In this document: positions 1 to 9,254 of the stretch, piece after piece
How positions within the stretch are numbered: the stretch's first letter is position 1
Layout: every line of letters begins with the position of its first letter
NCBI RefSeq assembly: GCF_003606385.1
Contig: NZ_CP032514.1
Coordinates: 2,960,913-3,024,912, forward strand
Origin: Actinomyces lilanjuaniae
Lineage (GTDB): Bacteria; Actinomycetota; Actinomycetes; Actinomycetales; Actinomycetaceae
Length of the DNA: 64,000 bases
Direction: 5' to 3'
Translations under genes and position numbers: made by a program
Notes under the pieces: generated by a model
Told to the model about the DNA's origin: nothing
The model's database searches: none
Seen by the model: only the letters and a program-made list of their open reading frames with translations

Positions 1-76
1 TCTTCTCCAGCGCGGAGCCGACAGTGCGCTCATCCGTAGCAGGGTCAAGGATGATCATGATCTCGTAGTGACGCAT
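1..76 (-). CDS. rpsF: 30S ribosomal protein S6 (N-terminal fragment, cut by window edge)
   Basis: The reverse strand from 76 encodes 25 residues, MRHYEIMIILDP followed by a segment ending in SALEK, which is the typical S6 N-terminus. The gene runs off the left edge. A strong ribosome binding site (GAGGAGG, about 89-95) precedes the ATG. S6 binds 16S rRNA with S18 in the small-subunit platform. In actinobacteria rpsF usually starts an rpsF-ssb-rpsR-rplI operon downstream of a PonA-type PBP gene, which fits this context. The fragment is short, but the match to the family start is clear. Confidence 0.88.
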   Translation of the reverse strand, partial: MRHYEIMIILDPATDERTVGSALEK

Positions 77-426
77 GCTTAGTACCCACCTCCTCTGGTC
101 TTCAGCGGTCACGGTCCTTCCGTGACAGGAGGGTGATGCGTACGGCGCACCGTGCGGCAGGGGACCTGGTACAGGCCCGCTGACGCAGACCGGCGCAGCC
201 AGTGGCCCAGACTACCGGAGACCAGGCAGGGCCGAGAAGACCCGGCAGGCCGGTGTGACGTGCCGTGCCACACGTCAACAGCGTCTAGCACCCCTCAGCG
301 CCCGCCCCACGGCCCCGTGCCAGCGGCCGGGAGCCTGAGCACGGCCCAGCAGCTGAGCCGGAAGACGGCAGAGCCGGGGGAGTGCCCCCAGGGCGCAGGG
401 ATTAGTGGTCAGTCGCCGCCCTAAAA
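77..426. other. Intergenic region between the PBP gene and rpsF
   Basis: This 350-base stretch separates the PBP stop from rpsF, both on the minus strand. It should hold the rpsF promoter and possibly the PBP terminator. The only clear element is the rpsF Shine-Dalgarno near 89-95. Small open frames here look like chance frames in GC-rich DNA. Confidence 0.5.
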
Positions 427-2928
427 TTACTCCGTCTCGGACTCGGGCGGACTGTCCGGCAGCTCAGCACCCCCTCCACCACCAGAGTTACCGCCCGAGT
501 CAGTGCCACCGCCCGAGTCAGTGCCACCGCCCGGGTCAGTGCCATCGCCCCCGGAACCGCCCGGATCCTCCTGCTCCACCGGCGGCTGCACAGGTTCCTG
601 AGTGACTGGGGCCTCAACCGTCGGCTGAGCAGGTGCCTCGGTAGCAGGTGCCTCGGTAGCAGGCGCCTCGGTAGCAGGCTCCTCTACAGGGGCCTCCTCT
701 ACAGGGGCCTCCTCTACAGGGGCCTCCTCTACGGGCGCCTGGTCCTGAGACCCGGAGTCGGTGGAGGGCTGCTGGTAGTCCTCGGCAACCTCGCCCGCCT
801 CCCCGTGAATCGCACCGCGGGTGTAGGAACCAGCCGTGCGCTCGGGGAAGGCCTCAACAGGAACATCCTCCAGGGCCACCGACATGTAGTCCACAAAGAT
901 GTCAGCCGGGTAGGTGGAGCCGGTAATCTCGCTGTACTCGCCCCAGGGAGTGATCGACTCCTCCGTCCCGTCCTCACCCGACTGGTAGAGAGTCACGGCA
1001 GTCACCACCTGCGGGGTGAAGCCGACGAACTGGGCGGACTTGTTGTCCGAGGAGGAGCCGGTCTTGGCTGCGATAGGGCGCCCCAGGGCGAGCACCTTGG
1101 TCGCGCTCCCCTCGTTGACCACCTGCTGGAGGGCGTAGTCCGCGTCCGCCATGACCCCCTCATCAAACTCCTGGGAGCCCTCCGTGGGGGCCGCGTAGGC
1201 GACCGCGTCCTCCGAGTTCTTTACGGTGTCCACAATGTGGGTGTCGCGCTTGACCCCTTGGGCCGCAAAGGTGGAGTAGGCCCCGGCGATGTCGATCGTG
1301 TGCGGAGAGGCCGAGCCCAGCACGTTCTGGATATAGTCGTTCATCCCCTGGGTGTCCTCCGGGTAGCCGGCGCGGACGGCCGCCTCGTTCGTCAGCTCGG
1401 GCCCCACGTCCTGGTTGAGCTGGAGGTAGGGAGTGTTGATCGAGTGGGCAGTGGACTTCACCAGGTCCGACCAGCCGTAGGAGGCGTTCTGGTAGTTCTG
1501 GAACTGGTGGCCCGCAATGGTCATGGGCGAGTCACCCACGTATCCGTTAGCCAGGGTCGCCCCGTTCTCCAGCGCCGCCACCAGCGCGAAGGGCTTGTAG
1601 GTGGACCCAGCCTGGGCCATGGCGTCGGTCGCGGTGTTGACCTGGTTCGTCAGGTAGTCCTCCCCCCCGTACAGGGACAGGATTCCCCCGGTTGAGGCAT
1701 CGACGGAGACCAGGGCCACGTGCAGGTTCTCCGAGTGCCCCTCCGGCAGACCCTGGGCAGAAGCGACGGCCGCGTCCTGGTCGGTCTTGTCGATCGTGGT
1801 GACAATCTGAAAGCCACCGGTGTCGATCTCCTCCTCGCTCAGGCCGGCCTTCTCCTGGAGCTCGGCGCGCACCATCTGCAGCAGGTAGCCGTTGGTGCCG
1901 GCGTAGACCTGCTCTGTACTCGGCGTAACCGTCTCCGGGAAGGCCGCGGAGTCGTACTCCTCCTGGGTGATGTAGTCATCCTCGAGCATGTAGTCCATGA
2001 CCCGTTCCCACCGGACCTCAGCCTGGTCCGGGTCCACCGCAGGGTCCCAGGAGCTGGGAGAGGGTAGGACACCGGCCAGCAGGGCTGCCTCCGAGACGGT
2101 CAGGTCCGCCGCAGACTTGTCGAAGAACGCCTGAGCCGCAGTCTCGATGCCGTAGGCACCCCTCCCGTAGTAGACGGTGTTGAGGTAGGCGCCCAGGATC
2201 TCCTCCTTCGACTGCTGCTGGTCGATCTTGATGGCCATGATGGCCTGCTGGAACTTGCCGAAGTAGGAGCTGGTAGTGTCAACGTAGTAGTTCTTGACGT
2301 ACTGCTGCGTCAACGTGGACGCACCCTGGGTCTCGCCCCCACGGAGGTTGTTCCACAGGGCTCGGGCAATGCCCCTGGGGTCCACACCGCTGTTGGAGTA
2401 GAAGGAGCGGTCCTCAGAGGCCACCACGGCGTTGCCCACGTAGTCCGGCAGGGAGTCAGCGTCCACCACCTTCCGGTTGTGCTCGGCAAACTTACCCATC
2501 GCGGTGGTTCCGTCGGAGTAGTAGACGGTCGTGGCCTGCGCCAGGGCGAACTCGTTGGGCTCAGGGACCCTGATGGTGGCGTAGGCGTAGGCGAAGGTGC
2601 CGACCACGGCCAGGACCAGGAAGAGGAAGCTTCCCATGACAAAGCGCCAGCTCGGAAGCCAGCGCCGGACCGGCCCCTTTCCGGCGCGCGGGTAGTTGAG
2701 GAAACGACGTCGTGCCTTGGCTCCTGAGGCTGCGACGCTACCAGCCGCAGCCGACACAGCCGTACCCGCCCCCCGGGCCCGGTCCGCAGACCTGCGGGCC
2801 CAAGGAAGACGGGGAAACGTACGGGTGGATGCCGCAGAGGAGTCAGTCCCCTCGCGCTCAGCGCTCGCCACCTGAGCCAGCTTCTTGCCGCTAGGACGAG
2901 AGCCACCCGGGTTCATGTTGTCTGCCAC
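427..2928 (-). CDS. Class A penicillin-binding protein (bifunctional transglycosylase/transpeptidase)
   Basis: This 833-residue PonA-family enzyme polymerises lipid II and cross-links peptidoglycan outside the membrane. A basic cytoplasmic tail of about 94 residues precedes one membrane span (about 95-117). The GT51 domain has its catalytic Glu172 in the ASEDRSFY motif. The transpeptidase domain has STYK (nucleophile Ser442), SIN (496-498) and KTG (622-624). The C-terminus is low complexity: repeats of EEAPV and ATEAP, then a Gly/Asp/Ser-rich end. The start is GTG at 2928 with GAGGAG only three bases upstream; an ATG four codons later is an alternative. Its position next to rpsF is typical of actinobacteria. 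Confidence 0.93.
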   Translation of the reverse strand: MADNMNPGGSRPSGKKLAQVASAEREGTDSSAASTRTFPRLPWARRSADRARGAGTAVSAAAGSVAASGAKARRRFLNYPRAGKGPVRRWLPSWRFVMGSFLFLVLAVVGTFAYAYATIRVPEPNEFALAQATTVYYSDGTTAMGKFAEHNRKVVDADSLPDYVGNAVVASEDRSFYSNSGVDPRGIARALWNNLRGGETQGASTLTQQYVKNYYVDTTSSYFGKFQQAIMAIKIDQQQSKEEILGAYLNTVYYGRGAYGIETAAQAFFDKSAADLTVSEAALLAGVLPSPSSWDPAVDPDQAEVRWERVMDYMLEDDYITQEEYDSAAFPETVTPSTEQVYAGTNGYLLQMVRAELQEKAGLSEEEIDTGGFQIVTTIDKTDQDAAVASAQGLPEGHSENLHVALVSVDASTGGILSLYGGEDYLTNQVNTATDAMAQAGSTYKPFALVAALENGATLANGYVGDSPMTIAGHQFQNYQNASYGWSDLVKSTAHSINTPYLQLNQDVGPELTNEAAVRAGYPEDTQGMNDYIQNVLGSASPHTIDIAGAYSTFAAQGVKRDTHIVDTVKNSEDAVAYAAPTEGSQEFDEGVMADADYALQQVVNEGSATKVLALGRPIAAKTGSSSDNKSAQFVGFTPQVVTAVTLYQSGEDGTEESITPWGEYSEITGSTYPADIFVDYMSVALEDVPVEAFPERTAGSYTRGAIHGEAGEVAEDYQQPSTDSGSQDQAPVEEAPVEEAPVEEAPVEEPATEAPATEAPATEAPAQPTVEAPVTQEPVQPPVEQEDPGGSGGDGTDPGGGTDSGGGTDSGGNSGGGGGAELPDSPPESETE

Positions 2929-2940
2929 GCGCTCCTCGCT

Positions 2941-3141
2941 TCAGTTGACGGCCATGACATCGGTTGACACCAACCGGTTTCGGTCGGTCTCGACTGACAC
3001 CGCCTCAGCACCTGCCGGTACCAGCAGACGGTAGGCGACGCCTGCCCGACGGACCTCCTGCACGGAGCCCGTTCGTACGAGGATAGTAGCCTTGCCTGTT
3101 ACTCGCGCTGTGAGGTACACCCGGACACCTCGACCCGGCAC
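2941..3141 (-). CDS. Possible small hypothetical protein upstream of the PBP gene
   Basis: This 66-codon frame ends 12 bases before the PBP start on the same strand, and its stop overlaps the region of the PBP ribosome binding site. The product is Val/Arg-rich with no recognisable motif, signal peptide or membrane segment, and no clear Shine-Dalgarno precedes its ATG. It could be the 3' part of a real small gene co-transcribed with the PBP, or a chance frame in GC-rich DNA. I do not recognise it. Confidence 0.2.
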   Translation of the reverse strand: MPGRGVRVYLTARVTGKATILVRTGSVQEVRRAGVAYRLLVPAGAEAVSVETDRNRLVSTDVMAVN

Positions 3142-3716
3142 GCCAGAAGAGTGGGCAGGACTGTCCCAGGACGCTCACCACGCCCGCCCTGGACTACCCC
3201 GCCGTACCGGGCCTGCCAGCCGCTCCCGCGCGTCAGCTGCCCTCAAGGTCAGTCCGGGCCGACACCGAGCTGCGTGGGCCCGAGCCCGGGCACTCCCACC
3301 AGCCCGGGCTCTCTACGCGACCAAGGACACACGAGCAGTCTAGGCTCTCACCGGTGCAGCGGCGCACGGCACAGGCGCACCGGCAGGACCGGGCTGCGGC
3401 TGAGACAGGACCAGGACGTGGGTGATGACAAAAAGCTCACCCGCACTAGGAGACTCATGACAAAAGGCCTACCTGGTCCGCGATAGTCTTTTGCGCGGGC
3501 GCCCGGAGAACGTCGGCTCCCGTGGACGGCATGTGCGATGGCTGCCCACGGGGGCCGACAGCCCAGACAGCGTCAGGACTCTCCCGGCGGCATCCACTTC
3601 CGGGCGCTTCCAGGTACTGCGCACCGTCGTCAGCACTTGTGACACCCCTCCTATCTTTCCCCTGCCCACAGTGTCAGGCTTGCCAGGAGAAACTACTCCT
3701 GCTGGGATGCGGGCTC
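3142..3716. other. Intergenic/leader region upstream of the Ca2+-ATPase
   Basis: No convincing gene is visible in this stretch. It separates divergent transcription units and should hold their promoters. Two copies of ATGACAAAA occur (about 3424 and 3457). The second begins a nine-codon frame (3457-3486) preceded by AGGAG at 3448-3452, a possible leader peptide. The ATPase reading frame stays open back to 3522, but no good start signal supports that extension. Confidence 0.4.
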
Positions 3717-6683
3717 ATGACTTCCAGGACAGCTCAGGACACCGGTACTGCCGTGCCTTTCTCCCGCCTCGCCTCCTCGGTGGTCTCAGACCTGGGCACA
3801 ACGACCACTACAGGGCTGACCGCCACCGAGGCGTCCCGGCGCCTGGCCGCCGACGGCCCCAATGACCTGCCGTCCGCACCTGCCGTACCTGCGTGGAGGC
3901 GCCTCCTGTCCCAGCTCAACGACCCGCTCATCCACCTGCTGCTGGTCGCTGTGGTCATCTCCGCCGCCGCCTGGGCCCTGGAGGGATCTCACGGGGTCCC
4001 GGTCGACTCGCTCGTCATCCTGGCCGTTGTCATCCTCAACGCCGTGATCGGCCTCGTCCAGGAGAGCAAGGCCGCTGACGCTGTCGCAGCCCTGTCAGAA
4101 ATGACCCGGGCCACCTCAACCGTCCTACGTGACGGATCACGGCTCGTCGTGCCCTCCTCCGAGCTCGTCGTCGGGGACGTCCTGCTCCTGTCCGAGGGGG
4201 ACCAGGTGGGAGCCGACGCCCGCCTGCTGGAGACAGCCACCCTGCGCGTGGTGGAGTCCTCCCTGACTGGCGAGGCCGAGGCCGTCACCAAGACACCAGA
4301 CCCGGTCGGTCCCGACACGGACCTGGCCGACCGCACCTGCATGGTCTACCGCGGCACTGCTGTGGCCCAGGGCACCGGCCGGGCCGTCGTCGTGGCCACC
4401 GGGGCCGACACGGAGATGGGCGCCATCGCCCAGATGCTGGAGTCCGTCGAGGAGGAGCCGACCCCGCTACAGAAGGAGATCCACCAGATCTCCAGGATGC
4501 TGGGAGTCATCGTCGTCGTTATCGCGGTGGTCGTGGTGAGCACCCTCTTGGCCCTGGCCAGCGACCGCAGCGCCGAGACTGTCATCCAGGCCCTGCTGCT
4601 GGGCGTGTCCCTGGCGGTGGCCGCAGTACCTGAGGGGCTGCCCGCCATCCTGTCAGTGGTCCTGGCACTGGGAGTCCAGCGCCTGGCCCTGCACCGGGCG
4701 GTGGTCAAGAAGCTGACCAGCGTGGAGACCCTCGGGTCGGCTTCGGTCATCTGCTCGGACAAGACCGGCACGCTCACTCGCTCGCAGATGACCGTCCAGG
4801 AGGTGGTCACCGCCTCGGGAACCGCTGTAGTCACCGGGACCGGCTACGCCCCTACCGGCCAGGTAGCCCCCGACGCCGACCGCGACGGCCGTCCCGACCC
4901 TGAGCCCCTGGCAGGTGCGCTGGCCGACGAGGTCACGGTGGTGCTCTCCGGCGGGGCGATGGCCTCAGACGCTGAGCTGAGCGTGACCGACGAGGTGTGG
5001 AGCGTCATCGGCGACCCCACCGAAGGCGCCTTCCTCGTGGCGGAGAGAAAGCTCGGCACCGACGGGAGCCGCCAGGGACGCTTCACCCGTGTGGGCGAGA
5101 TCCCCTTCACCTCCGAGCGCAAGATGATGTCCGTGCTGTACAGCGACGCCAGGCACGGCACCATCCTCGTGTCCAAGGGAGCACCCGACGTACTCCTGGA
5201 ACGCTGTACACGGGTCCGCGTGGACGGTACCGCCACCGTCCTGGATGAGAAGCTGGCCACCCGCCTCACCAATCACGTCACGGACATGTCCGGCCGGGCC
5301 CTGCGCACCCTGGCAGTGGCCTACCGGGTGCTCAGCCAGGAGGAGGCTGAGCGTGTGAGCGCGATCTCGCACGGGACGGGAGCAGGCGGCACAACCGCTG
5401 CGGCTGAAACCCCAGGCTCCCCGCAGACCACAGGCTCCGCGCACAGCCCCTCCGTCACGGCCGCCGTCCCTGCAGATGCCCCTGCAGAGCGCTCTGACCT
5501 CTCCGACCTGGAGCACGACCTGGTCATGGCCGGCGTCGTGGGCATCATCGACCCGCCCCGCCCCGAGGCAGCCACCGCCGTCGCCGAGGCCCACCGCGCC
5601 GGGGTACGCGTCCTCATGATTACCGGGGACCACCCGGCCACCGCCGGGCGCATCGCCGCCGACCTGGGTCTGGCCGAGCGCGGAGCGCGAGTGGTGACCG
5701 GCCGCGAGCTGAGCACGATGGACGAGAACGCGCTGGACGCCGCCGTCGCCGAGGCCAACGTCTACGCCCGGGTGGCGCCCGAGCACAAGATGCGGATCGT
5801 CCACGCCCTGCGCTCCCAGGGCCACACGGTGTCCATGACCGGCGACGGCGTCAACGATGCTCCCGCCCTGCGAGCCGCCGACATCGGTGTGGCTATGGGG
5901 ATCACCGGCACTCAGGTGACCAAGGAGGCCGCCGCCATGGTGCTGGCTGACGACAACTTCGCCACCATCGTGGACGCGGTGCGCGAGGGGCGGCGCATCT
6001 TCGACAACATCAAGAAGTTCCTGCGGTTCCTGCTGTCCTCCAACATGGGGGAGGTGCTCACTGTCTTCAGCGGCGTGGTGCTGGCCGGGGCCATCGGGTT
6101 GTCCCAGAACTCAGGGACTGACGTAGTGCTGCCCCTGCTGGCCACCCAGATTCTGTGGATCAACCTGGTCACCGACTCAGGACCGGCCCTAGCCATGGGG
6201 GTGGACCCCAGCGTCGAGGACGTTATGGGACGCCCGCCGCGCAAGCCTGACGACCGTGTGGTAGATGGCACTATGTGGGTCGGAGTGCTACTGGTGGGAG
6301 CGGTCATGGCTACCGCCACCCTGGGAACCCTGGACCTCTTCCTGCCCGGGGGGCTCATCCAGACCAGCCTGTCCACCGACGACCTGGACACGGCCCGCAC
6401 GGCGGCCTTCACCACCCTTGTGCTGGCCCAGCTGTTCAACACCCTCAACTCACGCTCAGAGCGGGTGAGCGCCTTCAGCCACCTCTTTGTCAACAAGTGG
6501 CTGTGGGGCTCTGTCCTCCTGGCCGTGCTGCTCCAGGTCGCCGTGGTGGAGGTGCCCCTGCTCCAGACGGCCTTCTCCACCCGTTCCCTGGACCTGACCC
6601 ACTGGGCAGTCGTGGTGACCATGGCCTCCCTGGTGCTGTGGGCCGACGAGCTGCGCAAGGTGGTGGCACGGGTACTGGCCTGA
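3717..6683 (+). CDS. P-type Ca2+-transporting ATPase
   Basis: This 988-residue P2-type ATPase exports cations, most likely Ca2+. It has the phosphorylation motif CSDKTGTLT (Asp near residue 348), the TGES-like ESSLTGEAE of the actuator domain, and TGDGVNDAP near 708. Ca2+-coordinating positions known from SERCA-like pumps are visible: PEGL in M4, NMGE in M5 and NLVTD in M6. Ten membrane segments are expected. An Ala/Pro/Thr-rich insertion of about 45 residues lies late in the cytoplasmic headpiece (nt about 5370-5500), before the conserved DPPRP. The ATG at 3717 places the protein start where family members begin; the frame is open upstream to 3522, but that stretch is not conserved-looking. 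Confidence 0.92.
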   Translation: MTSRTAQDTGTAVPFSRLASSVVSDLGTTTTTGLTATEASRRLAADGPNDLPSAPAVPAWRRLLSQLNDPLIHLLLVAVVISAAAWALEGSHGVPVDSLVILAVVILNAVIGLVQESKAADAVAALSEMTRATSTVLRDGSRLVVPSSELVVGDVLLLSEGDQVGADARLLETATLRVVESSLTGEAEAVTKTPDPVGPDTDLADRTCMVYRGTAVAQGTGRAVVVATGADTEMGAIAQMLESVEEEPTPLQKEIHQISRMLGVIVVVIAVVVVSTLLALASDRSAETVIQALLLGVSLAVAAVPEGLPAILSVVLALGVQRLALHRAVVKKLTSVETLGSASVICSDKTGTLTRSQMTVQEVVTASGTAVVTGTGYAPTGQVAPDADRDGRPDPEPLAGALADEVTVVLSGGAMASDAELSVTDEVWSVIGDPTEGAFLVAERKLGTDGSRQGRFTRVGEIPFTSERKMMSVLYSDARHGTILVSKGAPDVLLERCTRVRVDGTATVLDEKLATRLTNHVTDMSGRALRTLAVAYRVLSQEEAERVSAISHGTGAGGTTAAAETPGSPQTTGSAHSPSVTAAVPADAPAERSDLSDLEHDLVMAGVVGIIDPPRPEAATAVAEAHRAGVRVLMITGDHPATAGRIAADLGLAERGARVVTGRELSTMDENALDAAVAEANVYARVAPEHKMRIVHALRSQGHTVSMTGDGVNDAPALRAADIGVAMGITGTQVTKEAAAMVLADDNFATIVDAVREGRRIFDNIKKFLRFLLSSNMGEVLTVFSGVVLAGAIGLSQNSGTDVVLPLLATQILWINLVTDSGPALAMGVDPSVEDVMGRPPRKPDDRVVDGTMWVGVLLVGAVMATATLGTLDLFLPGGLIQTSLSTDDLDTARTAAFTTLVLAQLFNTLNSRSERVSAFSHLFVNKWLWGSVLLAVLLQVAVVEVPLLQTAFSTRSLDLTHWAVVVTMASLVLWADELRKVVARVLA

Positions 6684-7112
6684 CCAGGAGCACCAGCACC
6701 TCAGTCTCCACCACGTCGACAGCGCCCCCACGCTGTACGTCTTGAAGCCGGCACCTGGTTGTGGCCCACGGCACCAAGCACGCTCATTGCTGCCCCACAG
6801 GGCAATCACGAATTGCACCAGTCCCGCCTGCGGGGAGGTCTGGGCACAGGCTCAGCAGGCTCGGAGACCGCCGAACGGCTCCAACTCCCTGAACCGGCTC
6901 GAGCCGCCTCGGTAGCCCCGCGATGTAGCGAATCCTCATAGAATCCTCACAGAACGACCGGCACGTCAGTCATCTAGGAGGATTCGGCTGCTCTTGAGGA
7001 TTTGGTCGCCTCTGCGGCAAGGCCGTGCGAGTGGTGGCGAGCCCGGGGGGTAACAGGCGCGGCTACCCGGCGGCTGGCAGCGGGCACCTGCGTTCCTGGC
7101 AGGACCACCCCG
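6684..7112. other. Intergenic region between convergent genes with a long-loop inverted repeat
   Basis: No gene is supported here once the macrodomain frame is restored to its expected stop at 7113. GAATCCTCA occurs twice (about 6930 and 6941). A 9-base arm at 6929-6937 pairs with GAGGATTCG at 6978-6986. This could act as a transcription end signal between convergent genes, but the loop is about 40 bases and no U-tract is present. Confidence 0.3.
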
Positions 7113-8011
7113 CTAGCGGCCCTGGTACTCCTCCAGAAGGCCCTGGTACACCTGAGTGTCACGCTGGGAGAAGGTGTCGATGACGACGAGCATGCCCTGA
7201 CCGCCCCCACCGCAGGACCAGAGGCCTCCGCCGCTCCTGCGCTATCCCCGTGCTCGCCCAGCCAGTCAAGGACCTCCGTCAGCGCCACCCTGGCGGCCTG
7301 CTCGACCGGGTACCCGAAGGCTCCGGTGGACACCGAGCACAAGGCGATGCTGTCCAGCCCGGCACTCCAGGCCGTCTCCAGGCAGGAGCGGTAGCAGGAG
7401 GCCAGCAGGCGGGCGTTCTCCTCTGTAGGCTCACCGCCGGAGACGACCGGGCCAACCGTGTGGATAACGGCCTGGGCGGGCAGGCTGAAGCCGGGGGTGA
7501 GGACGGCGGTACCAGTGGGCTCAGGCGCCCCCTGGGCACGTACGTGCTCAGCGCAGGCGTTGCGCAGCCACGGCCCGGCGGCGGCGTGGATGGCGTTGTC
7601 GATGCAGGCGTGGCCAGGGACCCGGCAGCCCAGCAGAGCGCTGTTGGCAGCGTTGACGACAGCGCCCACACGTAGGCGCGTGATGTCGCCCTGCCACAGA
7701 GCCATCGCAGACAGCGGCCCGCTACTGGCCACCCGCGGCAGGGTGGCGACGTCAACCACGCCCCTGTCCCGGGCCTCGGCGTCCAGGAGGGCACCGATGG
7801 CGTCAGCGGCCTGCGACGGCACGGTGCCAGGCTCGCGCAGGGTCAGCAGGGTGTCCAGCAGCCGACGGTCCGCCTCGACCCGCCCGGTGGGGGTAAGCCG
7901 TGCGAGCTCGGAGTCGGAGAGATAGCGCCTGGCGTCGTCAACGGCCCAGGCCAGCGTCTGGGCCACAAGCGTCCCGTAGTCCTCGACATGCTGCCCTCTG
8001 GCCTCCCTCAT
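7113..8011 (-). pseudogene. Zinc-type macrodomain protein (ADP-ribose hydrolase family), frameshifted
   Basis: The protein starts MREARG at 8011 in an ATGA overlap with the HxlR gene. An alpha-helical N-terminal region of about 110 residues precedes a macrodomain with GDITRL, VVNAANSALLGC and the Cys/His-containing stretch GCRVPGHACIDNAIH, typical of zinc-containing macrodomains that remove ADP-ribose from proteins. After GPAVGAV the open frame turns to non-family sequence and runs on to 6974. One extra G in the coding-strand G5 run (C5 at 7204-7208) restores the conserved end (MLVVIDTFSQRDTQVYQGLL) and a stop at 7113. This may be a real frameshift or a base-calling error. Co-transcription with an HxlR regulator suggests redox or electrophile stress. 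Confidence 0.78.
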
Positions 8012-8421
8012 GGAGCACCCGCCGCGTCGTAGGCCTCCCGGGCGGCCAGGACCTGGTCGGCGTGGTCCTGCGCCCAAGTCCGCAGTGTCGTCATCGGCCC
8101 GCGCAGCGTGGCACCCAGAGGGGTCAGCCCGTAGTCCACGCGCGGCGGCACGCCACTGGTCTCGGTGCGCTCCAGCAGACCGTCACGCTCCATGGAGCGC
8201 AGCGTCTGGGTCAGGACCTTGGGGGTCACCCCACCAACGCGACAGCGCAGGTCGGAGAAGCGCAGGGGGCCGTCGTGCAGGGCCATGACCACCAGGGGAG
8301 ACCAGCGGTTCACGACGTGGCGCAAGACCGTGCGCGAGGGACAGCGCGGAGACATGACGTCATAGTCGATAAGTGGACCAGCACGACGGTCCTCAGTGAC
8401 GTAAGACGTTGTATCAGTCAT
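8008..8421 (-). CDS. HxlR-family winged-helix transcriptional regulator
   Basis: This 137-residue protein has an HxlR/DUF24 core: CPSRTVLRHVVNRWSPLVVMALHDGPLRFSDLRCRVGGVTPKVLTQTLRSMERDGLLER. The Cys near residue 28 is at the position used for redox sensing in some family members. Such proteins commonly bind the intergenic region with a divergently transcribed oxidoreductase. Here the divergent neighbour is an NAD(P)-binding protein, and a dyad lies between them. The gene overlaps the macrodomain gene by ATGA, so the two are probably one operon. Confidence 0.88.
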   Translation of the reverse strand: MTDTTSYVTEDRRAGPLIDYDVMSPRCPSRTVLRHVVNRWSPLVVMALHDGPLRFSDLRCRVGGVTPKVLTQTLRSMERDGLLERTETSGVPPRVDYGLTPLGATLRGPMTTLRTWAQDHADQVLAAREAYDAAGAP

Positions 8422-8453
8422 AAAAGCCTCGGAGCTTCTCGTAGTTTCCTTGA

Positions 8454-8477
8454 GGTATCTAGTATCTAGAACATACC
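8454..8477. promoter_or_regulatory. Imperfect dyad, candidate HxlR operator
   Basis: A 24-base AT-rich imperfect palindrome runs from GGTAT to ATACC around a CTAGTATCTAG core. It sits between the divergent hxlR-like gene (start 8421) and the NAD(P)-binding gene (start 8540). It stands out from the GC-rich surroundings, and HxlR regulators usually bind such divergent-promoter dyads. Assignment is by position and symmetry only. Confidence 0.45.
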
Positions 8478-8539
8478 ATCACAGCACCTGCCGCCAGCAG
8501 AGGCGGGACAGGACAGCCGCCACACCTTTAGGAGGAACC

Positions 8540-9172
8540 ATGAAGATCGCAGTCATCGGCGGAACCGGGATGGTCGGGTCGCGCACCGTCACCGAGGCGG
8601 CCTCTCGCGGACACGAGGTCACCAGCGCCACCCGCTCGGGCAGGCCTGCCGCCGACGCCACGACAGACATCGTCACCCGGCTCTCCGACGTTGAGGCCGT
8701 GCGCCGTCTGCTGGCCGACAACGACGTCGTCATCATCACGACCTCACCTGACCGCACCGGCGGACCGGTCCAGCCCACGATCGACGAGCACCGGGCGCTG
8801 GTGGAGTCCCTGACCGCCGAGCCGCTCGGACGACTGGTCGTGGTCGGCGGCGCAGGAGCGCTGGAGACTGAGCCCGGCTCCGGCCAGCTCATCAAGGACA
8901 CGCCCGACTTCCCGGCGGAGGTCTACCCCGAGGCCAACGCCTACGCCCAGGTCCTGGAGCTCTACCGGGGCGCGGGCTCTGCCTTTGCCTGGTCTGTCGT
9001 GGCCCCGGCCCCGACGATCGAGCCCGGGCAGCGCACCGGGACCTACACCCAGGCCACGGACAGCCCCGCCGGTCCCCGGGTCTCCGCAGAGGACATGGCC
9101 GTGGCGCTGGTTGACGAGGCCGAGTCCGACGCCCACCGCGGTATCCGCTGGACAGTGGCCTCACAGGGCTGA
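8540..9172 (+). CDS. NmrA/SDR-like NAD(P)H-binding protein
   Basis: This 210-residue atypical short-chain dehydrogenase-like protein starts MKIAVIGGTGMVGS, a Rossmann GxxGxxG nucleotide-binding motif. It has the VVVGGAGALE segment typical of NAD(P)H-binding epimerase-like proteins and lacks a clear YxxxK pair in the usual place (EANAYAQVLELY is the nearest segment). The ATG at 8540 follows a good AGGAGGA site; the frame is open upstream to 8450, but that part is not family-like. It is divergent from an HxlR regulator, an arrangement often seen for redox or electrophile response genes. Substrate unknown. Confidence 0.82.
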   Translation: MKIAVIGGTGMVGSRTVTEAASRGHEVTSATRSGRPAADATTDIVTRLSDVEAVRRLLADNDVVIITTSPDRTGGPVQPTIDEHRALVESLTAEPLGRLVVVGGAGALETEPGSGQLIKDTPDFPAEVYPEANAYAQVLELYRGAGSAFAWSVVAPAPTIEPGQRTGTYTQATDSPAGPRVSAEDMAVALVDEAESDAHRGIRWTVASQG

Positions 9173-9254
9173 GGCGCGGACGGCTCCCGGCAGCCGGGCC
9201 GGGAGACCCGCTCACCCGCCCCTACCTCGGCAGGCGGCCTGCCAGCCCCGGCGG

